DNA of 64,000 bases from Maribellus sp. CM-23 (GTDB lineage: Bacteria > Bacteroidota > Bacteroidia > Bacteroidales > Prolixibacteraceae): assembly GCF_021354595.1 (NCBI RefSeq), contig NZ_JADWYJ010000002.1, positions 682,001 through 746,000 on the forward strand, read 5' to 3'. The notes under the pieces were generated by a model, which ran no database searches, had not been told where the DNA came from, and saw nothing but the letters and a program-made list of their open reading frames with translations. The translations under genes and the position numbers were made by a program. Of this stretch, positions 54,504 through 63,772 are shown piece after piece (within the stretch, counting starts at the first letter, position 1; every line of letters begins with the position of its first letter).

Positions 54504-57500
54504 TTAGAATGTGATATTAACTCCAACAGTAACACTCTTCAGCATTGGATAGCTGTAACCATTTTCAGTATTTGTATTACTTGCCTGATCCGGGTCACCG
54601 GATTCAATTACTTCCGGGTCAAAATTGGTGGTATGTTTTGTCAAACCTGTCCAGGTCCATAGATTTTCACCTGTCACATAAAATTTCACAGCTGTAAGTT
54701 TCATTTTAGAGACTAAATCGGCCGGCAAAGTATAATCAAAAGTGACAGCTTTTAAGCGCACGTATGCCGCGTCCTGCAAGTACCTGGTATTCTTAACCCC
54801 CATTGGCTTGCTGGTTGAATTAGACATATACGCTCTCAACCTTGGCCAATAGGCATTAGGATCTTCATTCACGCCTTCAATCCACATATTTCCAACCTGG
54901 TCAGTTGGATAATACCCGTACTGACGGTTGTATTGTCCCCAAAAATATCCGGATTCAATGTCAGGATACCAGTCTTTTTTGCCAACTCCCTGGAAGAATG
55001 CGCTCACTCCAAATCCACGATAATTGGCTCCCATATTAAACCCAAACTGATAACGTGCCTGATCATTTCCAATAATACTTAAATCACCATGATCATTCAG
55101 AGTATTGGCTCCCCTGTAAATAATATCATCATTATCCAGGTTTTTGAATTTCAAATCGCCGGGAAGAAGCATTTTACCTTTTGACACCGGAATTTTTGAC
55201 TGATCGGCATGGGCTGCAATCTCTTCGAGACTTGTAAACAAACCTTCAACGGTATAGCCCCAAATATCGCCCAGTTTCTGACCTTCATAATAAGAACTGA
55301 GCAACATGTTTTCATTCCCCAGGTATTTAGTAATCCAGCTCTGACTATCCCAAAGCATAAACTTCACGTTGTATGAAAAGTCACTTCCGGCCAAAGCAAA
55401 CCGGTCTTTCCATCCTACCGTCAATTCCCATCCCAGTGTTTTCAGGTCGGCGTAGTTTCCTTTCGGAGCACTTGCCCCCAACACCTGCGGAAGATCAGGA
55501 CCGGTAACATACATATCCGTAGTATTTCTCCGATACCAATCGAAACCTACATTTAATTTTCCCTTAAAAAGATCGGCATCAAGACCAATGTCGTAAGTTG
55601 TTGCTTTTTCCCATGTCAGGTTGTCCGGAATAAGCGTTGGCAATTCAGTGAATGTCTGGAAGCCCCCATTCAGCAACAACGAAGTTTTTCCCACATTCAT
55701 TAATTCTAGATAAGAATACGGGTTCACATTACCGTTTCCTAATGTACCGGCCGAAGCTCTTAGTTTCAGGTTATCTAGCCAGCTCTTGGTTCCTTCCATA
55801 AAACCTTCGTCAGAAATGCGCCAGCCAAAAGATGCTGACGGGAAAATACCCCACTGCTCATTGGAAGGGAATTTGGAAGAACCGTCATAACGGCTGCTAA
55901 CCTCAAACAAATATTTTCCTTTATAAGCATAATTTGCTCTGAAGAATAAACCGATGAAAGCCCAGTCAACACTTCTTTCTTCCATCACATAATTTATCCC
56001 GTCCATTAAAATAAAATTAGGTTTATCGGGATACAAATATCCATCACGCCTGTTGTACAGGTTTCTTCTTTTCGAGGACTCAACGTTTCCTCCCACCAAA
56101 ATATTCAAGGAATGATCTTCCCCCAAATTCGGGGTATAGTTACCTGTCAGGTTCGAAGCAAAATAATTTGTTTCCTGGTTCCACATCCTTCTTAGCGACT
56201 GTCCCTTTTCTGCAAAAAGCTCAGGACCTTCACTGTACGGGGCATACCGGTTAACCCGGGTACGCTGATAATCTTTATAGCTATAGGTGAAATCTCCTTT
56301 GAACGTTAACACATCTTTCACCGGCATATAAGTAGCACCTACTGTATTTCTCACATTCAATGTATTATCATCCTGAAAAGAAGTTTTATTATGAAAATCA
56401 CCTACCCCGTTATAAATAGAAGAGTATGTATAGGATCCATCCGGATTAAACATTAACGCCATAGGATACCCCTGGTGTTCAAGATTTCGCTGCACCAACT
56501 CATCGGCATAAGACATCAGCGGATAATGATATTTGTTATAATCCATCGAGAAGTTATTGTCAATGGTCAATTTCGGGCTTACCTTGATCTGTCCTTTCGC
56601 CCTAAAATTGTACCTTTTCATATCGTCGGAGTTATAGCGATAAATACCATCCTGTGCAAAATATCTTCCCGACACATAATAACTTGCCACATCGCTTCCG
56701 CCATTAATACTCAGTTTGTGATCAGTCCCCTGGGTCCAGTCTTTGTAGAGTAGCTGATTCCAGTCAGTATTTCCAAAATACTCGTATTCTCCGTCACTGT
56801 TTACCCTCACGCGGGGAAGCTCCGGATTATCATTTCTCCTTTTCAATTCTTCGTACCACGAACGGGTAAAAGGAAAAACGTTATTAATGGAAGTTGGATC
56901 AGAAGCAGAATAGTCATTATAGCCATAATAAGCATTTAAAAACGAGGTCGTCCACTCATATCCATTTGTTACAAATGAAGGCTCTACCGTTCTTGTCAGG
57001 AAAGATGCACTGCCATCGTAGTTCACTTTTAGCACTCCCTTGTTTGCTTTTTTGGTCGTTATAAGAACAACCCCAAACGTACCCCGCGCTCCGTAAACAG
57101 CTGCAGAGGATGCATCTTTTAGTACCGATACACTTTCAACATCCTGAGGGTTCAATGTACTTGGGTCTCCTTCAACGCCATCAATCAAAATCAAAGCACT
57201 ACCACCAGCTCCGATCGAAGTCTCCCCCCGAATATTGTAACTCGTTTCCCTGTTGGGCTTTCCGTCTCTCATCGTAATATTAAGGTTCGGAATCTGCCCT
57301 TGCAAACTACGGGTTATACTCGGTGTTGAACGATTTTCCAAAGCTTCTGAAGTAATCTGATCAACCGCACCAATCAAATCCCTTTTTTTGGCTGTACCAT
57401 AACCAATTACAACTACCTCATCGATATCAGACAATGCACTTTCAAGTGTCACGTTAAGCGAGGAACGACCAGCTACATCAATCGTAACTGTTTTATAACC

Positions 57501-57791
57501 GATATACGAAAAAGACAACTTTGAATTTTTATCAGGAACCTGAATACTATATTTTCCCTCCAAATCGGTAACCGCACCAATGCTGGTGCCTACAATCTGA
57601 ATAGATGCCCCCACAAGAGGTTCTCCCTTATCATCCGCAACAACACCTGATACTGTTAGGTTTTGCTGAGCTACAGCCGTCGACGGATCAGAATATCCAT
57701 TCTCTTCGGCACGGAGCGTCAAACTCCCTGTCAGTAAGATGAAGATAGCTGAACCAACTATTATATTATTTATTTTACTCACTAATTTCAT
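54504..57791 (-). CDS. SusC/RagA-family TonB-dependent transporter without STN domain
   Basis: 1095 residues. Short signal segment (about 10-28), then directly the carboxypeptidase-like domain (LTVSGVVADDKGEPLVGAS, about 45-115), DEVVVIGYGTAKKRDLIGAV, plug (IDGVEGDPSTLNPQDVESV), barrel, and end SVTVGVNITF. Unlike the other three SusC proteins it lacks the STN domain, and no sigma or FecR gene is nearby; this fits control by the DeoR regulator. The barrel is close to that of the SusC at 15250-18849. The upstream gap to the lipoprotein gene is only 27 bp, so it is probably co-transcribed from the glpD promoter. Confidence 0.95.
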   Translation of the reverse strand: MKLVSKINNIIVGSAIFILLTGSLTLRAEENGYSDPSTAVAQQNLTVSGVVADDKGEPLVGASIQIVGTSIGAVTDLEGKYSIQVPDKNSKLSFSYIGYKTVTIDVAGRSSLNVTLESALSDIDEVVVIGYGTAKKRDLIGAVDQITSEALENRSTPSITRSLQGQIPNLNITMRDGKPNRETSYNIRGETSIGAGGSALILIDGVEGDPSTLNPQDVESVSVLKDASSAAVYGARGTFGVVLITTKKANKGVLKVNYDGSASFLTRTVEPSFVTNGYEWTTSFLNAYYGYNDYSASDPTSINNVFPFTRSWYEELKRRNDNPELPRVRVNSDGEYEYFGNTDWNQLLYKDWTQGTDHKLSINGGSDVASYYVSGRYFAQDGIYRYNSDDMKRYNFRAKGQIKVSPKLTIDNNFSMDYNKYHYPLMSYADELVQRNLEHQGYPMALMFNPDGSYTYSSIYNGVGDFHNKTSFQDDNTLNVRNTVGATYMPVKDVLTFKGDFTYSYKDYQRTRVNRYAPYSEGPELFAEKGQSLRRMWNQETNYFASNLTGNYTPNLGEDHSLNILVGGNVESSKRRNLYNRRDGYLYPDKPNFILMDGINYVMEERSVDWAFIGLFFRANYAYKGKYLFEVSSRYDGSSKFPSNEQWGIFPSASFGWRISDEGFMEGTKSWLDNLKLRASAGTLGNGNVNPYSYLELMNVGKTSLLLNGGFQTFTELPTLIPDNLTWEKATTYDIGLDADLFKGKLNVGFDWYRRNTTDMYVTGPDLPQVLGASAPKGNYADLKTLGWELTVGWKDRFALAGSDFSYNVKFMLWDSQSWITKYLGNENMLLSSYYEGQKLGDIWGYTVEGLFTSLEEIAAHADQSKIPVSKGKMLLPGDLKFKNLDNDDIIYRGANTLNDHGDLSIIGNDQARYQFGFNMGANYRGFGVSAFFQGVGKKDWYPDIESGYFWGQYNRQYGYYPTDQVGNMWIEGVNEDPNAYWPRLRAYMSNSTSKPMGVKNTRYLQDAAYVRLKAVTFDYTLPADLVSKMKLTAVKFYVTGENLWTWTGLTKHTTNFDPEVIESGDPDQASNTNTENGYSYPMLKSVTVGVNITF

Positions 57792-57818
57792 GATGTTAAA
57801 AAATAGAATTTATTGATA

Positions 57819-59309
57819 CTACTTATCTACAAACACTGTACAGTCTGCTGAATTCTCAATATCGGCAGTAGATGCCCCCGGGTAATCTTTCATGTTGAAC
57901 AAGAAAACGGTTCCACTTCTTGGGGTAAGCCATTCAGTTGATGTAACCTTTCCACCAAGCTTAATAAAAGTACCTACATCCTGAGCGCCAACCGGGAACA
58001 AGTAAGTATTCGTACCCTCGCCAAATAAAGCCTGTTGTTCACCGGTGTCTGAGTTTGTCCGACTATAAACATCATTGTCGGGCATTTGGTAAGCCTGATA
58101 AGTAACAGACGTTCCAAAGAAAATCGCATCAGTTGGAACTGTATTTTCATCCACATTTATTCCTTTGAAAACAGCGATTCCATCCGGAGCACTTTTCGTA
58201 ACCGAAGATTGTGATTTTCCACTGCCATTGCCCAAAAGCCCGCTTCCACTTTTCGCAGCGCCGTTACCATTTCCTCCGGCCTGAGCAGCATAATCAACTC
58301 CCCAGAAAATACCCGGATCTAACTGAGGACTAACCGTTAACTGATAGTAGCTACAAATAGCACGCGCACTACCTCCTACATAGAAATACTGCCCTTTACT
58401 CACCGAGCCAGTTGTCAGGTTTATCTGGTACACTTTTTTACTTGCTTCATCATACAAGCCTTCAGCCCATCCGTATTCAGTTGGCGATGTAGTATTGGTA
58501 AATACCACACTGTAATTAGTTTCAGCAAAATTAATGTCTTTTAAAGCCATAAGCTGTACATATTCATACTGTCCCGGATGAACAAGACCATCTCCTGAAA
58601 CCGCACCGGTTACCGGACTATCCGATCCTCTCGGGTCATGCACAAAACCAGTAATAACAATGTCTGAATTATGATAGATCTTCTGAATCAGGAAGGTTTC
58701 CGAATTGCTTTCGCCTGCTCCTACAGTTGAAACTGCCTGGGCAAAAACCGAGATATTATTATCGTCGTAAACATATACATTATAGGTTCCGGCAACTGTT
58801 TTCGCAAACGCGACTTTTCCCTCAGCATCGGAAAGCCCCTCTTTTAATGAAACAGGATCACCTCCGTCCATCGTTAACAATTCCACTTTACGGCCAACAA
58901 TCGGTTTATCTTTATTATCAACCAACATTACGGTGAAAGTGTAATTGTCGACAAAAACATCGAGCGCCCATTCAACATTATTCGAGGCATTATCACTGGT
59001 AACAACTATTTCTGTTGCCCCCAGCTCCTCTCCATTTTCTCTAAACGCTTTCAGAATATAATCTCTTGGCTCCAGGCTTTGAAGACTAGCTTTGCCAAGA
59101 ACCGACGTAAATGTAGAATCAACTACGAAATCAGGCTTATTATCAGAATAATAAACCTTTACCCACACATTCGACAACGGAATTCCTTCCGCATTTGTCA
59201 AAGACAAGCTGCAATTATTGATTTCCGGAATTGCCGGATCATCAAAATTATCGCAAGCATAATACAGCAAGGCTGTAGCTAATAGAATTAACATAAATGC
59301 TCTCTTCAT
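57819..59309 (-). CDS. Surface lipoprotein with carboxypeptidase-like repeats and lamin-tail-like domain
   Basis: 496 residues, lipobox ALLYYAC (Cys at about 19). Two beta-sandwich repeats (about 30-120, SLTNAEGIPLSNVWVKVYYSDN; and about 125-205, VMLVDNKDKPIVGRKVELL) are followed by a segment like the lamin-tail (LTD) domain: VITGFVHDPRGSD and YEYVQLMALKDINF. A Gly/Asn/Ser-rich linker lies at about 345-375. I do not recognise a named family. It takes the place of a surface glycan-binding accessory protein, but lies before SusC, where these proteins usually follow SusD. Confidence 0.6.
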   Translation of the reverse strand: MKRAFMLILLATALLYYACDNFDDPAIPEINNCSLSLTNAEGIPLSNVWVKVYYSDNKPDFVVDSTFTSVLGKASLQSLEPRDYILKAFRENGEELGATEIVVTSDNASNNVEWALDVFVDNYTFTVMLVDNKDKPIVGRKVELLTMDGGDPVSLKEGLSDAEGKVAFAKTVAGTYNVYVYDDNNISVFAQAVSTVGAGESNSETFLIQKIYHNSDIVITGFVHDPRGSDSPVTGAVSGDGLVHPGQYEYVQLMALKDINFAETNYSVVFTNTTSPTEYGWAEGLYDEASKKVYQINLTTGSVSKGQYFYVGGSARAICSYYQLTVSPQLDPGIFWGVDYAAQAGGNGNGAAKSGSGLLGNGSGKSQSSVTKSAPDGIAVFKGINVDENTVPTDAIFFGTSVTYQAYQMPDNDVYSRTNSDTGEQQALFGEGTNTYLFPVGAQDVGTFIKLGGKVTSTEWLTPRSGTVFLFNMKDYPGASTADIENSADCTVFVDK

Positions 59310-59459
59310 AAAAGTTCAGATTTAATTTTTATTAGTCAATAGAATACCTGGATGCTGTTTCCCGAACAACATCCCTACTTAGTCGACGTTAATCTCTAAT
59401 ACTTATTCGCCTGGGAAGTCTATATTTTTTTATCTACCGGTATACAATCCAATAATCGC

Positions 59460-60362
59460 TTACTTAAGCAACCCAAACACTTCAGTCGGAAAATCTGATT
59501 CCACAATATCAGGATTGGCTTTTAACGATTCCATATACGCCTGCTTGCGCTCTTCGGCTGTTTTCAGTTTATCATGAGTTGGAGAATACGAAACCATGCA
59601 ACGAATTCCTTTTGCACGCAACTTTTCTACAATTTCGTTATTGGACTCATCAATTGTACGCCCCACATAAGCAATCATATTACTTGCCGGAACACCCGAA
59701 GCCATCATGTCTTCAAACTCTTTTTCATTTCGGGAAAAAGCAGAAAACATGATTGTGGGGAAACGATCGTAGTAAAACCTTGCCTGCTCGCCGTTATGCA
59801 CCGTTAGCATCACATGAGTTTCGGCACGGTGTTTTTCGATCAACTCCGCAATCATTTCCAAAGGCACATCTTTTTTATCCAGGTTAACAACCGTTTTTCC
59901 CTTACTCCACACAATCACCTCCTCCAGGGTCGGGATGCGGCAGTCAGTAACATTGCCTTCACTATCTTTTAAACGGACATCCTGCAATTCCTCCCAGGTG
60001 TAGTCTGCCAGCCGGCCTGTTGCATTTGTCGTGCGGTCCAGCGTAACGTCATGCATCAAAACAATAACGCTGTCTTTTGTCAGTCGGGGATCAATTTCAA
60101 AAAATGCAGGCATGTGCTCCAATACATTCTGAAAGCCCTCAATACTGTTTTCAGGGAAATGTTTTTCGCGCCCTCCACGATGCCCGCTCACAATAATTGA
60201 ACCGCCTTCTTTGTAGCGGAAAAACTCCTGGATCTCTTTTGCCGATTTGAACTCAAGATAATTGTGCTTAACCGGACGCTCTGTAGCTGAACATCCCGCC
60301 AGCAACAAAATGCTCACAACAAACATCTTTGAAAGAAAAGCTTTACTGTTTACTATTTTCAT
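59460..60362 (-). CDS. Glycerophosphodiester phosphodiesterase lipoprotein (GDPD family)
   Basis: 300 residues, lipobox LLLAGC (Cys24). GDPD motifs are complete: HRGG at 61-64, ENS at 71-73, the metal-ligand pair in FEIDPR (Glu89/Asp91), and MHDVTLDRTT (His104 as catalytic acid/base). The C-terminal ESDFP is typical. The enzyme hydrolyses glycerophosphodiesters to an alcohol and glycerol-3-phosphate (or, in some homologues, acts on teichoic acids). As a lipoprotein it acts outside the inner membrane. It lies 81 bp after glpD in the same operon, so released glycerophosphate can be imported by the GlpT-like antiporter and oxidised by GlpD. Confidence 0.92.
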   Translation of the reverse strand: MKIVNSKAFLSKMFVVSILLLAGCSATERPVKHNYLEFKSAKEIQEFFRYKEGGSIIVSGHRGGREKHFPENSIEGFQNVLEHMPAFFEIDPRLTKDSVIVLMHDVTLDRTTNATGRLADYTWEELQDVRLKDSEGNVTDCRIPTLEEVIVWSKGKTVVNLDKKDVPLEMIAELIEKHRAETHVMLTVHNGEQARFYYDRFPTIMFSAFSRNEKEFEDMMASGVPASNMIAYVGRTIDESNNEIVEKLRAKGIRCMVSYSPTHDKLKTAEERKQAYMESLKANPDIVESDFPTEVFGLLK

Positions 60363-60443
60363 TTCTGATTACTTTTTTTGGTTTCAAGTTGCAATAATAG
60401 TTTCGATTCATTACACTTCCATTAAAACTGGAATAAAAAAAGC

Positions 60444-62009
60444 TTAAATAAGATAACATTTTGCGAGCTGGTTAAATACAGCAACCTGCTCACGGGCCCA
60501 TTCATTGTTTTTACCCAATTCTTTCGCCAGAATTGAAGCAACACGGGGAGCCATCTCTATGGCAGCACGCGCATCCAAAAACAATGCTCTCACGCGCCGC
60601 GCCAACACATCTTCCACCGTTTGTGCCATCTCTTCCCTCACTGCCCACAACACATGCGAAACCCGGAAACTGTATTCAGGGTGCAATAATTCTTTATTGG
60701 CAGCATCATTCTGCTCCAGCTGGCGCAGCTTTTCCCGGTCGCTTCCGTAAACGTAATCCCAGCCACTCTCCGGCTCCTGAACCGCATAACCATGCAGTTT
60801 CATATTGGCCGTAACACACTTGCGCCGCGAAAGCCCACCGATGCCAATCGCGCGATCAACCACTTCTTCGGCCATTTCGCGATAGGTGGTCCATTTCCCT
60901 CCGGTGATGGTCAAAAGACCTGAATCAGCCTGGTAAATCTTATGACTTCGGGAGATTTCTTTCGTTTTCTGACCATCTCCGTTTGTAGGAGCTGCCAACG
61001 GACGAAGACCGGCAAAAACAGAGAGCACATCGGAGCGCGTTGGCTGTTTGGCCAGGTACTGCCCTGCCTGATCCAGAATAAAATCAACTTCTTCCTCCAA
61101 CGCACAGGGTTCCAGCGATGCCTCGTTCAAAGGAGTATCCGTCGTTCCCAACACCACTTTGTCGTGCCACGGAACGCCAAACAACACTCGTCCGTCCCTT
61201 GTTTTCGGGATCATCAGCGCTGAATCGCCTCCCAGAAACTTTCGGTCAACAACCAGGTGAACTCCCTGACTCGGACGTACTTTCTTATTCGCCTGACGGC
61301 TGTCCATACCCATCACATCGTCAATAAAAACACCCGTAGCATTGACTACCACCCGGCTGTTGACCGTAAATTCATCGTCACTCAGCAAATCCACTGCACG
61401 AACGCCACAAACCCGGCCACTTCGGTCTTTTTCCAACCCGTTAACACGAGCATAATTCAGACAAACACCTCCATGATCAAAAGCTGTCTGCGCCAAAGTG
61501 ATGGCCATCCGCGAATCGTCAAACTGGCCGTCATGATAAACTACGCCGCCCATCAATCCGTCCTGTTTCAATCCCGGGATTTCTTTTTTTATGCGTGAGC
61601 TTGAAAGCGGCAGAGAACGCCCCAACCCCAGCTTTCCGGCCAGCAAATCGTAACAGGTCAGACCAACCGTATAAAACGAGCGCTCCCACCACTTGTAGTT
61701 ACCAATAATAAAACGCATGTCGCGAACCAGGTGAGGCGCATTGCGGCGCATACGACCGCGCTCCCGCAGGGCTTCAATCACCATACGAACATCGCCCTGC
61801 GCAAGATAGCGCACTCCGCCATGAACAAGCTTCGTACTTCGGCTTGATGTGCCTTTTGAAAAATCATCCTGCTCAAGCAATACAACACGATATCCACGCG
61901 CGGCTGCATCAACTGCTATCCCCAAACCGGTAGCTCCCCCACCGATCACCAAAATATCACTCTCATACTTTCCGGAACCAATCTTTTCGGCTAAGCCCTC
62001 TCTTTTCAT
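60444..62009 (-). CDS. glpD: Glycerol-3-phosphate dehydrogenase (FAD-dependent)
   Basis: 521 residues from ATG 62009; the frame extends two codons to a GTG at 62015. FAD motif GGGATGLGIAVDAA near residue 25, then the GlpD hallmark FSKGTSSRSTKLVHGGVRYL, then PSQGVHLVVDRK, LFGVPWHDKVVLGTTDTPL and GLRPLAAPTNGD. The C-terminal helical DAO_C domain (about 390-510) is present with YSFRVSHVLWAVREEMAQTVEDVLARR. It oxidises sn-glycerol-3-phosphate to dihydroxyacetone phosphate at the inner membrane and passes electrons to quinone. It is the first gene of an operon that continues into GDPD and a SusCD locus, which is unusual for a glycerol gene. Confidence 0.93.
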   Translation of the reverse strand: MKREGLAEKIGSGKYESDILVIGGGATGLGIAVDAAARGYRVVLLEQDDFSKGTSSRSTKLVHGGVRYLAQGDVRMVIEALRERGRMRRNAPHLVRDMRFIIGNYKWWERSFYTVGLTCYDLLAGKLGLGRSLPLSSSRIKKEIPGLKQDGLMGGVVYHDGQFDDSRMAITLAQTAFDHGGVCLNYARVNGLEKDRSGRVCGVRAVDLLSDDEFTVNSRVVVNATGVFIDDVMGMDSRQANKKVRPSQGVHLVVDRKFLGGDSALMIPKTRDGRVLFGVPWHDKVVLGTTDTPLNEASLEPCALEEEVDFILDQAGQYLAKQPTRSDVLSVFAGLRPLAAPTNGDGQKTKEISRSHKIYQADSGLLTITGGKWTTYREMAEEVVDRAIGIGGLSRRKCVTANMKLHGYAVQEPESGWDYVYGSDREKLRQLEQNDAANKELLHPEYSFRVSHVLWAVREEMAQTVEDVLARRVRALFLDARAAIEMAPRVASILAKELGKNNEWAREQVAVFNQLAKCYLI

Positions 62010-62015
62010 GCTCAC

Positions 62016-62410
62016 TGTATTTTTTCAAGTAAAATATCCCAAAACGAAACAAAATATATCTTTATTTTTCCTTTTCTTTCTTTTATTGCTCAAAAACAAA
62101 ACAAACATACACAAAAGGAATAATAAAGAATATAATTTATTCTATTTTTTTCTTCTTTTTCTATTTTAATTTAATTTACAACACAAATCGAAACACCCCA
62201 TTTACTCAAAACAAACAAATAACAACCCCTTATTTGAAAACAGAAAAAGAAAGCAGGATATTGGTTTATTGATAAAACATCTCCACTTAAAAATGATTTA
62301 TAGAGAAAACAACTGTGAGGAAACAACAGAATGCAATATTTCAGGTTTGACTTTTCCTGATGAAATCCGTAATTTACGTCGAATAAACACGAACTTATCC
62401 GTTTTTACAC
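62016..62410. promoter_or_regulatory. Divergent intergenic region between glpD and the AAA+ ATPase gene
   Basis: 395 bp, very AT-rich. Left part: the glpD promoter/leader element (62043-62120). Right part: no clear plus-strand TAnnTTTG box before the ATPase start at 62411. It also contains AAACAAACAAATAACA-type repeats near 62209-62225. No gene was found. Confidence 0.5.
62043..62120 (-). promoter_or_regulatory. Promoter/leader element of the glpD-SusCD operon
   Basis: Minus-strand TATGTTTG at 62102-62109, with the surrounding ACAAACATACACAAAA (62101-62116), TTTTCTTTC (62072-62080) and AACGAAAC (62043-62050) at the same spacing as in the element at 46081-46158. The AT-rich spacers between blocks differ, so the blocks look selected. 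No -33 TTG is present here, unlike the other copy. The glpD start is about 95 bp downstream of the box. Confidence 0.6.
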
Positions 62411-63760
62411 ATGACCATTAAATCAATCAATGCAGCTTTTATTGAACAGGAGCTTCAATGGTTTCAAGACCTTATAATGCTGCGGGGAAAAATAACGTTT
62501 GAACGATCGGCAAACGAAACGGCCATTGCAAATCTCCCCTTACCATCAGCCGAAAAACACATGTGCCCCTATACCGACCTGATAAAAAAACATGGCATGA
62601 GGATGGAAGAAAGGCTGATTCTTGTTTTGGCATTAATTCCACACATAAAACCATCGTTGCTCGACTTGCTGCATATGAAAAACGAGTTATACGACATTCC
62701 TTTTACCGAGTTTGGCGGGGTACGAAACGAAAACTTTAAAGGATATCTGCCGACAGGTGAAACAGCACTTTTCTTATTGGCAGGACACGATTTGGGAAAG
62801 CGGTTCGATCTGCTTCATTTATTAGACAAAGAACATTACCTGAGAAAGCACGGCATTATTAACCTCGAAAAAAGATCGAGCAATGCTCCGATGGCTTCCG
62901 GCCTTTTGTCTGTTACACCCGAGTATTTGTATTATTGTACCACCGGTGAAAAATACAAGCCGGATTTTAATGCCGATTTTCCGGCCAAAAGGATTACCAC
63001 CAGCCAGGAATGGAGTGATCTTGTTTTGCCGGGAAACTTATTGCAAGGCTTGGAAGAAATAAAAGATTACATCGAACACGGCAAAGACCTGAAAAACAAT
63101 TTCAGTTTTGGCAAAAAGATCAAACCGGGGTTCAAAGTTTTGTTCACGGGTCCTCCGGGAACAGGAAAAACACTGACAGCCAGCCTGCTTGGAAAACAAT
63201 TCAACATGGACGTTTACAAAGTAGACTTGTCAATGGTAGTGTCAAAATATGTCGGCGAAACAGAAAAAAACCTTTCCCGCATTTTTGACCTGGCAGAATC
63301 GAAAGACTGGATCCTGTTTTTTGATGAAGCCGATGCTTTGTTTGGCAAACGAAGCAATACTTCTGATTCCCACGACAGATACGCCAACCAAGAAGTTTCA
63401 TTTCTACTTCAGCGCATGGAAGATTACGACGGCTTGGTTATTCTTTGCTCCAACTTCAAAAAGAACATCGATGAAGCATTTTTCAGGCGCTTCCAGCTAA
63501 TTCTGGATTTTGAAATTCCGGATGTTTATCTCCGTCACCAGCTCTGGGAAAAGTCAACCACCTCTGATTTTGCCTACGATAAAGACATCAATATCGATAA
63601 TTTAGCTGAACAGCATGAGCTAAGTGCCGCATCCATTATTAACGTGTTACATTATTGTATTCTGAAATGCATGCGCAGAAAAGACAAACTCATTCGCTGG
63701 CAAGACATACAGGCGGGTTTAAAAATGGAAAAAATGAAAGAAGGCAAAAGCATTGTTTAG
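62411..63760 (+). CDS. AAA+ ATPase, contractile-injection-system type
   Basis: 449 residues. An N-terminal region of about 200 residues without a recognised fold (WFQDLIMLRGKITFERS, ALIPHIKPSLLDLLHMKNELYDIPFTEFGG) precedes a single AAA+ module: Walker A GPPGTGKT at 247-254, Walker B ILFFDEAD at 301-308, sensor 1 in VILCSN, and an arginine-finger segment DEAFFRRF at about 354-361. A small helical lid ends the protein. This layout and the N-terminal text match the ATPase found in extracellular contractile injection (Afp15/PVC15-like) clusters. No sheath, tube or baseplate gene lies inside the window, so the link is tentative. Confidence 0.75.
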   Translation: MTIKSINAAFIEQELQWFQDLIMLRGKITFERSANETAIANLPLPSAEKHMCPYTDLIKKHGMRMEERLILVLALIPHIKPSLLDLLHMKNELYDIPFTEFGGVRNENFKGYLPTGETALFLLAGHDLGKRFDLLHLLDKEHYLRKHGIINLEKRSSNAPMASGLLSVTPEYLYYCTTGEKYKPDFNADFPAKRITTSQEWSDLVLPGNLLQGLEEIKDYIEHGKDLKNNFSFGKKIKPGFKVLFTGPPGTGKTLTASLLGKQFNMDVYKVDLSMVVSKYVGETEKNLSRIFDLAESKDWILFFDEADALFGKRSNTSDSHDRYANQEVSFLLQRMEDYDGLVILCSNFKKNIDEAFFRRFQLILDFEIPDVYLRHQLWEKSTTSDFAYDKDINIDNLAEQHELSAASIINVLHYCILKCMRRKDKLIRWQDIQAGLKMEKMKEGKSIV

Positions 63761-63772
63761 TTCTTTCGGACA

